NCBI RefSeq assembly: GCF_016735675.1 | Contig: NZ_JAERSG010000002.1 | Location: 740,126-804,125 of the forward strand | Source: Nocardioides baculatus | Lineage (GTDB): Bacteria; Actinomycetota; Actinomycetes; Propionibacteriales; Nocardioidaceae | Direction of reading: 5' to 3' | Length of the DNA: 64,000 nt | Shown here: positions 19,121-27,319 of the stretch, piece by piece | Position numbering within the stretch: position 1 is the stretch's first letter | How the letters are laid out: each line of letters starts with the position of its first letter | Made by a program: the position numbers and the translations under genes | The notes under the pieces: generated by a model | Seen by the model: the letters and a program-made list of their open reading frames with translations, nothing else | Databases searched by the model: none | Told to the model about the DNA's origin: nothing

Positions 19121-19570
19121 GTGCTGCACCGACATCCGTTCCTGAGCCTGCTGACCCTGCTCTACGTCGGCTTCGTCGGCCTGGTCACGCTGACGCCCGG
19201 GTCGGACACCCCGGACTACTACGACCTCGCCGCCCGCGTGCTCGCGCGGATGCAGCGCTACCCCGAGCTCGACCCGCTGACCTACCGGCTGTCGGTGGAA
19301 CGGATCGAATTCCTGGCCAACATCGGCCTCTTCGTGCCGCTCGGCGTGTTCCTGCTGCTGCTCGTCGGCACCCGCGCGTGGTGGGTCGCGCTGATGGCGG
19401 GCATCGTGCTCACGTCGATGATCGAGCGCGTCCAGGGGGAGATCCCGGGTCGGGTGTCGGACCCGCGTGACGTCGCGGCCAACTCCATCGGGATGTTCGT
19501 CGGCATCGCGGTGGCGATCGTCCTGACCCTGCCCGCGACCCTGCGCCGCAACCGGGAGCGGCAGGCGTAG
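19121..19570 (+). CDS. VanZ-like membrane protein (paralogue 2)
   Basis: 149 residues from the GTG at 19121; an ATG at 19109 would add four. Aligns along its whole length with the protein at 16742-17200: both contain DYYDLA, RMQ-YP-LDPLTYRLS, ERIEFLAN-GLFVPLGVF and VSDPRDVAANS. Four hydrophobic helices are visible. Together the two copies bracket the HTH/SDR pair, which suggests a local duplication that moved with or around the regulator pair, though the alternative of insertion of the HTH/SDR pair between tandem copies is equally open. Function is unknown beyond the VanZ family. Confidence 0.78.
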   Translation: MLHRHPFLSLLTLLYVGFVGLVTLTPGSDTPDYYDLAARVLARMQRYPELDPLTYRLSVERIEFLANIGLFVPLGVFLLLLVGTRAWWVALMAGIVLTSMIERVQGEIPGRVSDPRDVAANSIGMFVGIAVAIVLTLPATLRRNRERQA

Positions 19571-19590
19571 TCGCGCGCACCCCGATCCGC

Positions 19591-19651
19591 ACACGTGTCC
19601 GAGTCGTGGCCCTCAGCCGGGATGCCCGAGGGCCACGTCTCGGACACGTGT
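19591..19651. terminator. large bidirectional hairpin between converging genes
   Basis: Outer 13-base arms (ACACGTGTCCGAG and its complement) flank inner 9-base arms GTGGCCCTC/GAGGGCCAC around a 13-base loop containing GGATGCCC. It lies between the VanZ-like gene (plus) and the amidotransferase gene (minus), so it probably terminates both. Confidence 0.7.
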
Positions 19652-19671
19652 ACGCCGACCGGGGCTGAGGA

Positions 19672-20391
19672 CTACCGCGCGCCGCCCGAGGCGTGCTCGC
19701 GGGCGGCGGCGACGAGGCCGGCCATCAACCCGATCTCGACCCGTGTCTCCGGGTGCCACTGGACCGCCATCCGGAACCGGTCGCCGGCGGCCTCCATCGC
19801 CTCGACGGTCCCGTCGGTGGCGCGGGCCACGGCCGTGAAGCCGGGGTGCGTGGCCACCGACTGGTGGTGGTGGCAGCCCACCTCGACGCGCGGGCCGACC
19901 AGGGTCGCGAGCCGGGAGCCGGCCGCGGTCTCGACCTCGACGTCGCCGTAGGCGTCACCGCCGGGCGAGTGCTCGTCGTGGCCGACCAGGTCGGGGGTGT
20001 GCTGGTCGAGCGTCCCGCCGGCGTGCACGGCCATCAGCTGCATCCCGCGGCAGATGCCCAGCACGGGGAGCCCGGCCTCGTCCGCAGCGGTGAGCAGCGC
20101 GAGCTCCCACGCGTCCCGGTCGGGCCGCCAGCCCGTCGTCCGCTCGTGCGGCTCGGCGCCGTAGCGCGCCGGGTCGACGTCCGCACCGCCCGAGATCACC
20201 AGCGCGTCGATCCGCGACACCACGCGTGCCGCCGCCCCGGGTGCAGCCACGGGTGGCAGCAGCAGCGGCACGCCGCCCGCGGTCTCGACCGCGACGGCGT
20301 ACTCGGTGGGCAGCAGGTCCGCGCGGGTGCTCCACACGCCCCACGCGGCCTCCTGGCGGTACGTCGTCAGCCCGACGACGGGAGAGTCCAC
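19672..20391 (-). CDS. gamma-glutamyl-gamma-aminobutyrate hydrolase-like class I amidotransferase
   Basis: 239-residue glutamine amidotransferase-fold hydrolase of the PuuD type, expected to cleave gamma-glutamyl amides. The nucleophile elbow is GICRGMQLM, HHHQSV lies where the specificity region is expected, and QWHPET holds the catalytic His-Glu. VDSPVVGLTTYRQEAAWGVW at the N-terminus is typical of PuuD relatives. GTG start is 11 bases after the upstream SDR stop with GGCAGG before it. It is the last gene of the catabolic operon and would release glutamate and the oxidised amine product. Confidence 0.82.
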   Translation of the reverse strand: MDSPVVGLTTYRQEAAWGVWSTRADLLPTEYAVAVETAGGVPLLLPPVAAPGAAARVVSRIDALVISGGADVDPARYGAEPHERTTGWRPDRDAWELALLTAADEAGLPVLGICRGMQLMAVHAGGTLDQHTPDLVGHDEHSPGGDAYGDVEVETAAGSRLATLVGPRVEVGCHHHQSVATHPGFTAVARATDGTVEAMEAAGDRFRMAVQWHPETRVEIGLMAGLVAAAREHASGGAR

Positions 20392-20402
20392 CCCGACCTG
20401 CC

Positions 20403-21182
20403 TCAGAGCGGCGTCACGTAGGCGCCCGAGATGCCGCCGTCGACGAGGAACGTGTTGGCGGTCATGAAGCTCGACTCGTCGGAGGCGAGGAACAGCACCG
20501 CGTTGGCCATCTCCTCGGGCTCGGCGAAGCGGCCCATCGGGACGTGCACGAGGCGGCGCGCGGCCCGCTCCTCGTCCTTGGCGAACAGCTCCTTGAGCAG
20601 CGGGGTGTTGACCGGCCCCGGGCAGAGCGCGTTGACCCGTACGCCCTCGCGGGCGAACTGCACGCCGAGCTCCCGCGACATCGACAGCACGCCGCCCTTG
20701 GAGGCGGAGTAGGAGATCTGCGAGGTCGCGGCACCCATCACGGCCACGAAGGACGCGGTGTTGATGATCGAGCCGCGCTTCTGCTCGAGCATGTAGGGCA
20801 GCGCCGCCTTGCAGCACAGGTAGACGCTCGTGAGGTTGACCTCCTGCACCCTGCGCCAGGCGTCGAGGTCGGTGTCGAGGATCGAGTCGTCCTCCGGCGG
20901 CGAGATGCCGGCGTTGTTGAACGCGATGTCGACCGAGCCGTAGGTTTCCTTCGCCGTCCTGAAGAGCGCGTCCACCTCGTCCTTGGAGGTGACGTCGACG
21001 TGGACGTAGGTCGCCACGTCGGGGCCGCCCAGCTCGGCGACCAACGCCTCCCCGCCGGCGTCGTCGATGTCGCCGATCACCACGCGCGCCCCCTCCTCGA
21101 CGAAGCGGCGTACGGTCGCGAGCCCGATGCCGCTGCAACCACCGGTGACGACGGCCGTACGGCCCTCGATGCGTCCTGCCAT
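20403..21182 (-). CDS. SDR oxidoreductase of the FabG/3-oxoacyl reductase type
   Basis: 259 residues, classical SDR: TGGCSGIGLA cofactor loop, NNAG, serine of NTASFVAVMG, YSASK catalytic pair, and a C-terminus ending in VDGGISGAYV. The absence of an Arg after the second strand (VVIGDIDDAGG) favours NAD over NADP. Encoded between the aldehyde dehydrogenase and the amidotransferase, so it presumably oxidises an alcohol or keto intermediate of the same amine pathway; the exact step is inference. Confidence 0.83.
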   Translation of the reverse strand: MAGRIEGRTAVVTGGCSGIGLATVRRFVEEGARVVIGDIDDAGGEALVAELGGPDVATYVHVDVTSKDEVDALFRTAKETYGSVDIAFNNAGISPPEDDSILDTDLDAWRRVQEVNLTSVYLCCKAALPYMLEQKRGSIINTASFVAVMGAATSQISYSASKGGVLSMSRELGVQFAREGVRVNALCPGPVNTPLLKELFAKDEERAARRLVHVPMGRFAEPEEMANAVLFLASDESSFMTANTFLVDGGISGAYVTPL

Positions 21183-21214
21183 GTGTCTGTTCCTCGACTC
21201 TCGTGCTGGGGGGA

Positions 21215-22567
21215 TCAGTGGGCGATGAAGACGTTCTTCTCCTCGGTGAACGCCTGGGGCGCGTCGGGGCCCAGCTCACGGCCGAGGCCGGACTGCTTGT
21301 AGCCGCCGAACGGCGTCCAGTAGCGCACCGAGGAGTGGCTGTTGACCGACAGGTTGCCGGCCTCGACGCGGCGCGCGACCCGCAGCGCGCGGCCCACGTC
21401 GCTGGTGAAGATCGATCCGGACAGGCCGTAGTCGGAGTCGTTGGCGAGCGCGACGGCCTCGTCCTCGTCGTCGAAGGCCATCACCGCGACCACGGGGCCG
21501 AAGACCTCCTCGCGCCACACGGCCTCGCCGGTGTCACGGGACTCGACGACGGTGGGCGGGAGCCACCAGCCCGGTCCGTCGGGTGCGCTGCCGGTGAAGG
21601 CGACGCTCGCTCCGTCGATGTAGGCCTGGACGGCGTCGCGCTGGCCCGACGAGACCATCGGGCCCATCTCGCTCTGCTCGCTGGCGGGGTCGACGACCCG
21701 GAACGCCTTGACCGCCGTCTCGAGCCGCCCCACGAACTCGTCGTACGCCGATCGCTGCACGAGGATCCGCGAGCGGGCGCAGCAGTCCTGGCCGGCGTTG
21801 TCGAAGACGGCGCCGGGCGCACTCGCCGCGGCCGCCGCGACGTCGGTGTCGGCGAAGACGATGTTGGCGCTCTTGCCGCCGAGCTCGAGGGTCACCCGCT
21901 TCACCTGGTCGGCACAGCCGGCCATGATCTGCTTGCCGACCCCGGTCGAGCCGGTGAAACAGACCTTGCGCACGAACGGGTGGGTCACGAAGCGCTCGCC
22001 GACCACGGACCCCTTGCCGGGGATGACGGTCAGGACGCCCTCGGGCAGGCCGGCCTCGATCGCGAGCTCGCCGATGCGGATGGCCGTCAACGGCGTGAGC
22101 TCGGCGGGCTTGAGGACGACGGTGTTGCCGGCCGCGAGTGCCGGCGCGAAGCCCCATGCGGCGATCGGCATCGGGAAGTTCCAGGGGACGATGATGCCGA
22201 CGACGCCGAGCGGCTCGTGGAAGGTGACGTCCGTGCCGCCGGGCACCGGGATCTGGCGGCCGAAGAGTCGTTCGGGGGCTGCCGAGTAGTAGTTCAGGCA
22301 GTCCCGCACGTTGCCCGCCTCCCACCGCGCGTTGCCGATCGTGTGGCCGGCGTTGAGCACCTCGAGCCGGGCGAGCTCCTCGTTGTGCGCGTCGACGATC
22401 GCGGCGAACGCGCGCAGCAACCGGGCACGCTCGCCCGGGGCGACGTCGCGCCACGCGGCGAAGGCGTCGTGCGCCCGCGCGATGGCGGCGTCGGCCTCCT
22501 CCAGGGTCGCGGAGGCGGGGGAGTGGTCGAGCTCCTCGCCGGTGACGGGGTTGATCAATGTGCTCAT
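21215..22567 (-). CDS. aldehyde dehydrogenase of the gamma-glutamyl-aminoaldehyde type
   Basis: 450 residues. Catalytic elements are visible: VPWNFPMPIAAW (cofactor entry), VTLELGGKSANIV with the general-base Glu, and FDNAGQDCCARSR with the nucleophilic Cys. MSTLINPVTGEEL and NSHSSVRYWTPFGGYKQSG complete the family pattern. Genomic context (glutamine-synthetase-like ligase upstream, amidotransferase downstream) supports oxidation of a gamma-glutamyl aldehyde, analogous to PuuC. A double Cys (CC) at the active site is common and not disabling. Confidence 0.86.
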   Translation of the reverse strand: MSTLINPVTGEELDHSPASATLEEADAAIARAHDAFAAWRDVAPGERARLLRAFAAIVDAHNEELARLEVLNAGHTIGNARWEAGNVRDCLNYYSAAPERLFGRQIPVPGGTDVTFHEPLGVVGIIVPWNFPMPIAAWGFAPALAAGNTVVLKPAELTPLTAIRIGELAIEAGLPEGVLTVIPGKGSVVGERFVTHPFVRKVCFTGSTGVGKQIMAGCADQVKRVTLELGGKSANIVFADTDVAAAAASAPGAVFDNAGQDCCARSRILVQRSAYDEFVGRLETAVKAFRVVDPASEQSEMGPMVSSGQRDAVQAYIDGASVAFTGSAPDGPGWWLPPTVVESRDTGEAVWREEVFGPVVAVMAFDDEDEAVALANDSDYGLSGSIFTSDVGRALRVARRVEAGNLSVNSHSSVRYWTPFGGYKQSGLGRELGPDAPQAFTEEKNVFIAH

Positions 22568-22579
22568 CGTTGCCCTTCC

Positions 22580-23947
22580 TCACAGCCTCTCGAAGCCGCG
22601 TCGCAGCTCCCAGTCGGTGACCGTCGAGTTGTACGCCGCCAGCTCGACGTCGGCCATGTTGGCGTAGTGCTCGACGACGTCGTCGCCCAGGGCGGCGCGG
22701 ACCACCGCGGACGTGTGGAACCTCTCGCGGGCCGCGCCCATCGTGTTGGGCACCTTCGGCTTGTCGGAGGCGTACGCGTTGCCGGTCAGCTCCGGCTCGA
22801 GCTCGAGCTCCTCGTCGATGCCGTGCAGGCCGCCCGCGATCATCGCGGCCAGCGCGAGGTAGGGGTTGGCGTCTGCGCCCGGGATCCGGTTCTCCATCCG
22901 CGCGCCGGCGCCGCGCCCCACCAGCCGCATCGCACAGGTGCGGTTGTCGAGGCCCCAGCCGAGCGTGGTGGGGGCGAACGAGCCGTCGGCGAAGCGCTTG
23001 TAGGAATTGATGTTGGGCGCGAAGAACAGCGTGAAGTCCGCTGCCGTCGCGAGCACGCCCGCGATGAACCTGTCGTAGAGCGGCGTCCGCGCGTCCTTCT
23101 CCTCGTCCCAGAAGACCAGCTCGCCGTCTGCGCCACGGAACGACATGTGGATGTGGCAGGAGTTGCCCTCGCGCTGGTTGGGCTTGGCCATGAAGGTCAC
23201 CGACCTGCCGTGCTGGGCGGCGATCTCCTTGGCGGCGTTCTTGTAGACGGCGTGGTTGTCGGCGGTGGTCAGGGCGTCGTTGAAGAGGAAGCCGATCTCG
23301 TGCTGGCCGAAGTTGCACTCGCCCTTCGCGCCCTCGACGTCGAGCCCCGCGGCGTACATGTGGTTGCGGATGTCGCGCAGCAGCGGCTCGACGCGGGTCG
23401 TGCCGAGGATCGAGTAGTCGATGTTGTACTGGTTGGCCGGGGTGAGGTCCGTCCAGCCCTTGCGCGCAGCGTCCTCGTAGGTGTCGTCGTAGATCACCAG
23501 CTCCAGCTCGGTGCCGGCGAGGGCGACGAGGCCGCGCTCGGCGAGCCGGTCGAGCTGCGCCTTGAGGATCGCGCGCGGGCTCGCCGACACGGGTCGGTGG
23601 TCGGTCCACTCGAGGTCGCACTGGACCATCGCGGTCGCCGGCAGCCAGGGGAGCAGCCGGATGGTCTGCTCGTCCATCACGAACTCCATGTCGCCGTAGC
23701 CCTGCTCCCACGACGTCATCGCGTAACCGTCGACGGTGTTCATGTCGACGTCGACCGCCAGGAGGTAGTTGCACCCCTCGGTGCCGTGCCCGACCACGTG
23801 GTCGAGGAAGTAGCGCCCGTGCAGCCGCTTGCCCTGGAGGCGGCCCTGCATGTCGGTGAAGGCGAGGACGACGGTGTCGATCTCGCCGCCCTCGATGCGC
23901 TGGCGCAGCCCCTCCATGGTCAGGTGCCGGTCGTTGCGTGTGCTCAC
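22580..23947 (-). CDS. glutamine synthetase-family gamma-glutamyl-amine ligase
   Basis: 455 residues with the beta-Grasp and catalytic domains of glutamine synthetases: DMQGRLQGKRLHG, ECNFGQHEIGFLF, KPNQREGNSCHIHMS (HxH phosphate/ATP site) and FFAPNINSYKRF. It lacks the adenylylation-loop context of GlnA and pairs with PuuC/PuuD-like genes, so it most probably glutamylates an amine (polyamine or ethanolamine) before oxidation, as PuuA, GlnA3 or GlnA4 do. Which amine is not shown. GTG start; the FCD regulator follows upstream at 23987. Confidence 0.83.
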   Translation of the reverse strand: MSTRNDRHLTMEGLRQRIEGGEIDTVVLAFTDMQGRLQGKRLHGRYFLDHVVGHGTEGCNYLLAVDVDMNTVDGYAMTSWEQGYGDMEFVMDEQTIRLLPWLPATAMVQCDLEWTDHRPVSASPRAILKAQLDRLAERGLVALAGTELELVIYDDTYEDAARKGWTDLTPANQYNIDYSILGTTRVEPLLRDIRNHMYAAGLDVEGAKGECNFGQHEIGFLFNDALTTADNHAVYKNAAKEIAAQHGRSVTFMAKPNQREGNSCHIHMSFRGADGELVFWDEEKDARTPLYDRFIAGVLATAADFTLFFAPNINSYKRFADGSFAPTTLGWGLDNRTCAMRLVGRGAGARMENRIPGADANPYLALAAMIAGGLHGIDEELELEPELTGNAYASDKPKVPNTMGAARERFHTSAVVRAALGDDVVEHYANMADVELAAYNSTVTDWELRRGFERL

Positions 23948-23986
23948 GGGTTCTCCTGGTCGCAGTACGGGTGGGTCATCCGCGCC

Positions 23987-24721
23987 TCATCCCAGCAGGC
24001 CGCGGAGGAGTGCGGCGGTGTCGTCGCAGTGGTCCTCCATCACCTTGCGGGCGCGGTCGGGGCGACCGTCGACGATGGCTCGGCAGATCTGGCGGTGCTG
24101 GCGGTGCGAGTGGCCGATGTTGGGCTCGAGCGCCGGGATCGCGCCGAGCATCGAGTCGAGGGTGGACTGGACCGCGGTGACCGCCTGCTGCAGCAGTGCC
24201 GATCCGCTGAGCGAGGCGATGGTGAGGTGCAGTCGCGAGTCGGCCTGCCGGTGGGCGCGCTTGCCGTTGGCGTCGTGGACCCCGGTCTCCGCGGCGGCGA
24301 GCCGGTCGCGGTCTGGACCGGTCAGGTCGTGGCTGGCCGCCAGGTGGGCGGCACCGGGCTCGACCACCCGGCGGAACTCGAGGGCGTCCAGCCACTCCGA
24401 CTTCGTCGTCGCGGACACCTTGGCCAGGCCTCCGGTGAAGCGGCCGCGCGCCTGCGACGTGACCGTCGAGCCGCCACCTCGGCCGCGCTTGGTCTCGACG
24501 AGTCCCGCCTGCCGCAGCGCGGCGATCGCCTCGCGCAGCGTCGCCCTGCTGACCGCGAGCCGCTCGGCGAGCTCGCGCTCGGGAGGGAGCAGCGTGCCGA
24601 CGGGATAGACGCCCAGCCGGATGGCCGTCGCGAGCTGCTCGACGCACCCTTCGAAGGCGTGGTGACCGCGCACCGGTCGGAGCACCGCGGCGGTGAGGTG
24701 CTCGTGCGGCTGGGCGGTCAT
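23987..24721 (-). CDS. FadR/FCD-type GntR-family regulator
   Basis: 244 residues. The winged helix covers about residues 22-92 (LPPERELAERLAVSRATLRE, GLVETKRGRGGGSTV), and the remainder is the all-helical FCD domain with metal-site His residues (ADSRLHLTIA, GHSHRQHRQI). First gene of the amine catabolic operon and divergent from the permease at 24868, so it probably controls both through the TGGT-N10-ACCA site in the shared intergenic region. The ATG at 24721 is chosen over an upstream start because the sequence MTAQPHEHLTAAVLRP is compact. Confidence 0.85.
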   Translation of the reverse strand: MTAQPHEHLTAAVLRPVRGHHAFEGCVEQLATAIRLGVYPVGTLLPPERELAERLAVSRATLREAIAALRQAGLVETKRGRGGGSTVTSQARGRFTGGLAKVSATTKSEWLDALEFRRVVEPGAAHLAASHDLTGPDRDRLAAAETGVHDANGKRAHRQADSRLHLTIASLSGSALLQQAVTAVQSTLDSMLGAIPALEPNIGHSHRQHRQICRAIVDGRPDRARKVMEDHCDDTAALLRGLLG

Positions 24722-24758
24722 GCGCGCCAGTCTCGGCGTGACGACCTGCACACGTCAA

Positions 24759-24776
24759 TGGTCGGAGTTCATACCA
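24759..24776. promoter_or_regulatory. candidate FCD/GntR operator between regulator and permease
   Basis: TGGT-N10-ACCA forms an inverted repeat, and the octamer CGGAGTTC inside it recurs 20 bases downstream at 24783-24790. The spacing and position between the divergent genes fit a FadR-family operator; direct evidence of binding is absent. Confidence 0.45.
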
Positions 24777-24802
24777 ATTTTCCGGAGTTCTGGTCCGGGG
24801 TA

Positions 24803-24832
24803 TTCACAAGCGGGCAAGGGCGGGTCTAGGTT
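24803..24832 (+). promoter_or_regulatory. permease promoter
   Basis: TTCACA at 24803-24808 and TAGGTT at 24827-24832, separated by 18 bases, make a good -35/-10 pair. The transcript has a short leader with GAGAGG seven bases before the ATG at 24868. Confidence 0.5.
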
Positions 24833-24867
24833 GCCGACGACCCACTTGACGCCCGAGAGGTGTGCCC

Positions 24868-26451
24868 ATGTCTGCTGAGTCCGCATCCGAGACCCCTGCC
24901 CAGCGCAGCATGACCGAGGACGAGGAGCACCTCGCCAGGCTCGGCTACAAGCAGGAGCTCGCCCGGTCCTGGTCCGGCTTCTCGAACTTCGCGATCTCGT
25001 TCTCCATCATCTCGATCCTCGCCGGCTGCCTGACCACCTACGGAGCAGGCATCGCGAACGGCGGTCCGGTCTCGATCTCGTGGTCGTGGCCGATCATCTC
25101 GGTCTTCATCCTGATCATCGGCTTCACGATGTCCGAGCTGGTCTCGGCCATGCCGACCTCGGGAGGCATCTACTACTGGGCGTCCAAGCTCGGCGGTCCC
25201 GCGGCCGGGTTCTTCACCGGCTGGCTCAACCTCATCGGCCTCATCGCCGTCACGGCGTCCGTGGCCTACGGCTGCGCGACGTTCTTCCACCTGACGTTCC
25301 TCGCCTGGGGCTGGCAGGACGAGTTCTCGCTCAACGTGGTGTTCGTGTTCTTCCTGGTGATCCTGGCCTTCATCACCATCGTGAACATCTTCTCCAGCCA
25401 CCTGCTCGCCGTGATCAACAACATCTCGGTGTGGTGGCATGTCGCCGGCGCCGCGTTCCTCGTGCTCGTCCTGATCATCGTCCCCGACCAGCACCTGAGC
25501 GTGTCCCAGGTCTTCACCGACAAGTTCAACGGCTCCGGGTGGGCCGACGGGTCGACGAGCAGCCTCGTCTACTTCTTCGCGATCATCCCGTTCGGATTCA
25601 TCCTCACCCAGTACACGATCACCGGGTTCGACGCCTCGGTGCACCTGTCGGAGGAGACCCAGGGCGCCGCGAAGACGGCGGCCAGGGCCATCTGGCAGTC
25701 GATCTTCTACTCCGCCGTCGGCGGCTACATCCTGCTGCTCGCGGTCACCTTCGCGATCCCGCAGGTCGACGGCGCCCCGGACTACGCGAGCATCCCGGCA
25801 GGCGGTGTGGCCTACATCTTCGACACGGCCCTCGGGTCGACGTGGGGTGGCCTGCTGCTGTTCATCTCCTCGGCCGCGCAGCTGTTCTGCGCGACGGCCT
25901 GCCTGACGTCGACGTCGCGGATGATGTTCGCCTTCAGCCGTGACAGGGCGGTCCCCGGCTCGCGCTACTGGTCCAAGGTCAACGCGTCGCGCACCCCGGC
26001 CAACGCGGTGATCTTCGCCGCCGTGCTCGGGGCGCTCATCACGCTGCCCGCGCTGAAGTCCGTCAACGGCATCCCGACGGCCTTCTACGCGGTCACGTCG
26101 GTGTCGGTCATCGGTCTCTACTTCTCCTTCGCGATCCCGATCTACCTGCGCTGGCGTGCCGGCGACTCGTTCGAGGTCGGCAGCTGGAACAACGGCAGCA
26201 AGTACAAGTGGATGAACCTCGTCGCGGTGATCGAGATCATCGTCGTCGGCTTCTTCCTCATGATGCCGACCTCGCCGTTCGGTGCGCCGTGGCGTGACGA
26301 GTTCGACTGGGCCGCGGTCAACTACGCCCCGATCATGGTCGTGGCCGTGCTGCTGCTCCTCCTGCTGTGGTGGCAGGTCTCGGCGAAGAACTGGTTCAAG
26401 GGGCCGGTCAAGACGATCGACGAGGACGTCGTCAGGGCCTTCGAGAGCTGA
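24868..26451 (+). CDS. APC-superfamily amino acid/amine permease
   Basis: 527 residues with about twelve hydrophobic helices from residue 33 (GFSNFAISFSIISILAGCLT) to residue 515. MSELVSAMPTSGGIYYWAS is the APC signature of the third helix, and FILTQYTITGFDASVHLSEE marks helix 7-8 where APC transporters bind ligand. Such permeases beside gamma-glutamylation genes usually take up polyamines, ethanolamine or GABA-like compounds. Its GAGAGG ribosome site is good. It is divergent from the FCD regulator and followed by a rho-independent hairpin. Confidence 0.88.
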   Translation: MSAESASETPAQRSMTEDEEHLARLGYKQELARSWSGFSNFAISFSIISILAGCLTTYGAGIANGGPVSISWSWPIISVFILIIGFTMSELVSAMPTSGGIYYWASKLGGPAAGFFTGWLNLIGLIAVTASVAYGCATFFHLTFLAWGWQDEFSLNVVFVFFLVILAFITIVNIFSSHLLAVINNISVWWHVAGAAFLVLVLIIVPDQHLSVSQVFTDKFNGSGWADGSTSSLVYFFAIIPFGFILTQYTITGFDASVHLSEETQGAAKTAARAIWQSIFYSAVGGYILLLAVTFAIPQVDGAPDYASIPAGGVAYIFDTALGSTWGGLLLFISSAAQLFCATACLTSTSRMMFAFSRDRAVPGSRYWSKVNASRTPANAVIFAAVLGALITLPALKSVNGIPTAFYAVTSVSVIGLYFSFAIPIYLRWRAGDSFEVGSWNNGSKYKWMNLVAVIEIIVVGFFLMMPTSPFGAPWRDEFDWAAVNYAPIMVVAVLLLLLLWWQVSAKNWFKGPVKTIDEDVVRAFES

Positions 26452-26469
26452 CGCGACGAGCCCCGAGCT

Positions 26470-26501
26470 GAGGACCCCCGGGTCATCGACCGGGGGTCCT
26501 C
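26470..26501 (+). terminator. hairpin terminator after the permease
   Basis: Stem AGGACCCCCGG/CCGGGGGTCCT with a short loop, starting 19 bases after the permease stop. It also lies just past the end of the converging secreted-protein gene. Confidence 0.75.
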
Positions 26502-26520
26502 TGCGTGTGTGCACGATCTG

Positions 26521-27024
26521 TCAGTGGTCGGCGCGCCAGTCGTCGTACGCCACCAGCTCCTCGCCGGCGAAGCACTTCCCGTCGGGGACGACGGAGGCCG
26601 GGACGTCGTACCTCCCCAGCACGCGGCAGCGGAATGGCTCCTGCGCGCCCAGCCTGGTCGGCGTACGCCATCCGGTGTCGGTGCGGACGGCGATCTGCAC
26701 GTAGCCACCGCCGGGGCACGGGGCAAAGTTGCCCATGTCGCTGATCAGCGCGTAGCCGTCGGAGCGCCAGGTCTTCACGATCATCGTCGCGGCCGTACGG
26801 CACCTCGGGCGTGGGTCGTTGTCCTGCCAGAGCCGGGTCAGCCGACGCTCGACGAAGTCCTGGAACGGCTGCGACGTCCGCGAGATCCGGTCGAGGTGGT
26901 CGAGCGTCACGGTGGCACCGAAGCCCCGGTAGGTGACCGTGCGGACGGACTCGGTCGCGGCCCCGGCGGAGGCGGCGGGCAGCAGGGCTGCGACCAGGAC
27001 GATGATGGACAGGGTGCGACGCAT
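26521..27024 (-). CDS. small secreted protein of unknown function
   Basis: 167 residues. The N-terminus MRRTLSIIVLVAALLPAASA is a signal peptide with a likely cleavage after SAGA. The mature part has four Cys (RCRT, PCPGG, FRCRV, GKCFAG), consistent with two disulfides in an exported protein, and repeats of short basic/aromatic strands (VTYRGFGATVTLDHLDRI). I do not recognise the family; it resembles small extracellular domains annotated as hypothetical in Nocardioides. Position next to the tRNA gene carries no functional hint. The ATG at 27024 is chosen for the signal peptide. Confidence 0.5.
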   Translation of the reverse strand: MRRTLSIIVLVAALLPAASAGAATESVRTVTYRGFGATVTLDHLDRISRTSQPFQDFVERRLTRLWQDNDPRPRCRTAATMIVKTWRSDGYALISDMGNFAPCPGGGYVQIAVRTDTGWRTPTRLGAQEPFRCRVLGRYDVPASVVPDGKCFAGEELVAYDDWRADH

Positions 27025-27112
27025 GCAGTCTCCCGAGTGGGGGCGGCCGCTGGTCGGCCGGTCACTCATCAGGACGCCGCGGCCGTCGCGAAGGTTGCGC
27101 CGGAGAACGACG

Positions 27113-27139
27113 AAGCCCCAGGCCGATGACCTGGGGCTT
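27113..27139 (-). terminator. terminator of tRNA-Leu
   Basis: AAGCCCCAGG and its complement flank a seven-base loop, downstream of the minus-strand tRNA. Confidence 0.7.
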
Positions 27140-27152
27140 GCGTGCTGATCTG

Positions 27153-27238
27153 TGTCCGAGGGGGGACTTGAACCCCCACGCCCTAATACGGGCACTAGCA
27201 CCTCAAGCTAGCGCGTCTGCCAATTCCGCCACCCGGAC
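27153..27238 (-). tRNA. tRNA-Leu (GAG)
   Basis: An 86-base gene on the minus strand. The acceptor stem pairs GTCCGGG with CTCGGAC, the anticodon loop TTGAGGT is closed by CTAGC/GCTAG and gives anticodon GAG, there is a long variable arm of the class II type (GTGCCCGTATTAGGGCGT), and the T arm is GGGGGTTCAAGTCCCCC. The 3' CCA is not encoded. It reads leucine codons CUC/CUU. Confidence 0.93.
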
Positions 27239-27306
27239 GAGTGCTGGAGAACAGTAGCAAAGGGATTCGCTGCACCTCACATCGGGGAAGACGTGCACTT
27301 CTGGGG

Positions 27307-27312
27307 CAGGAT
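27307..27312 (+). promoter_or_regulatory. -10 element of the M20 peptidase gene (leaderless)
   Basis: CAGGAT ends seven bases before the ATG at 27320; it is the weakest match in this group. Confidence 0.35.
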
Positions 27313-27319
27313 GGACGGC

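Noticed and set aside
21203..24829. A 1208-codon open frame antisense to the amine catabolic operon, and many similar long antisense frames across the window
   Set aside because: At this GC content the frame complementary to codon third positions rarely contains stops. None of these frames shows a recognisable domain, and each lies opposite a gene with clear family motifs.
27293..27319. Earlier GTG and ATG starts for the M20 peptidase
   Set aside because: A -10 like hexamer lies inside that stretch, and the residues added do not match the family N-terminus.
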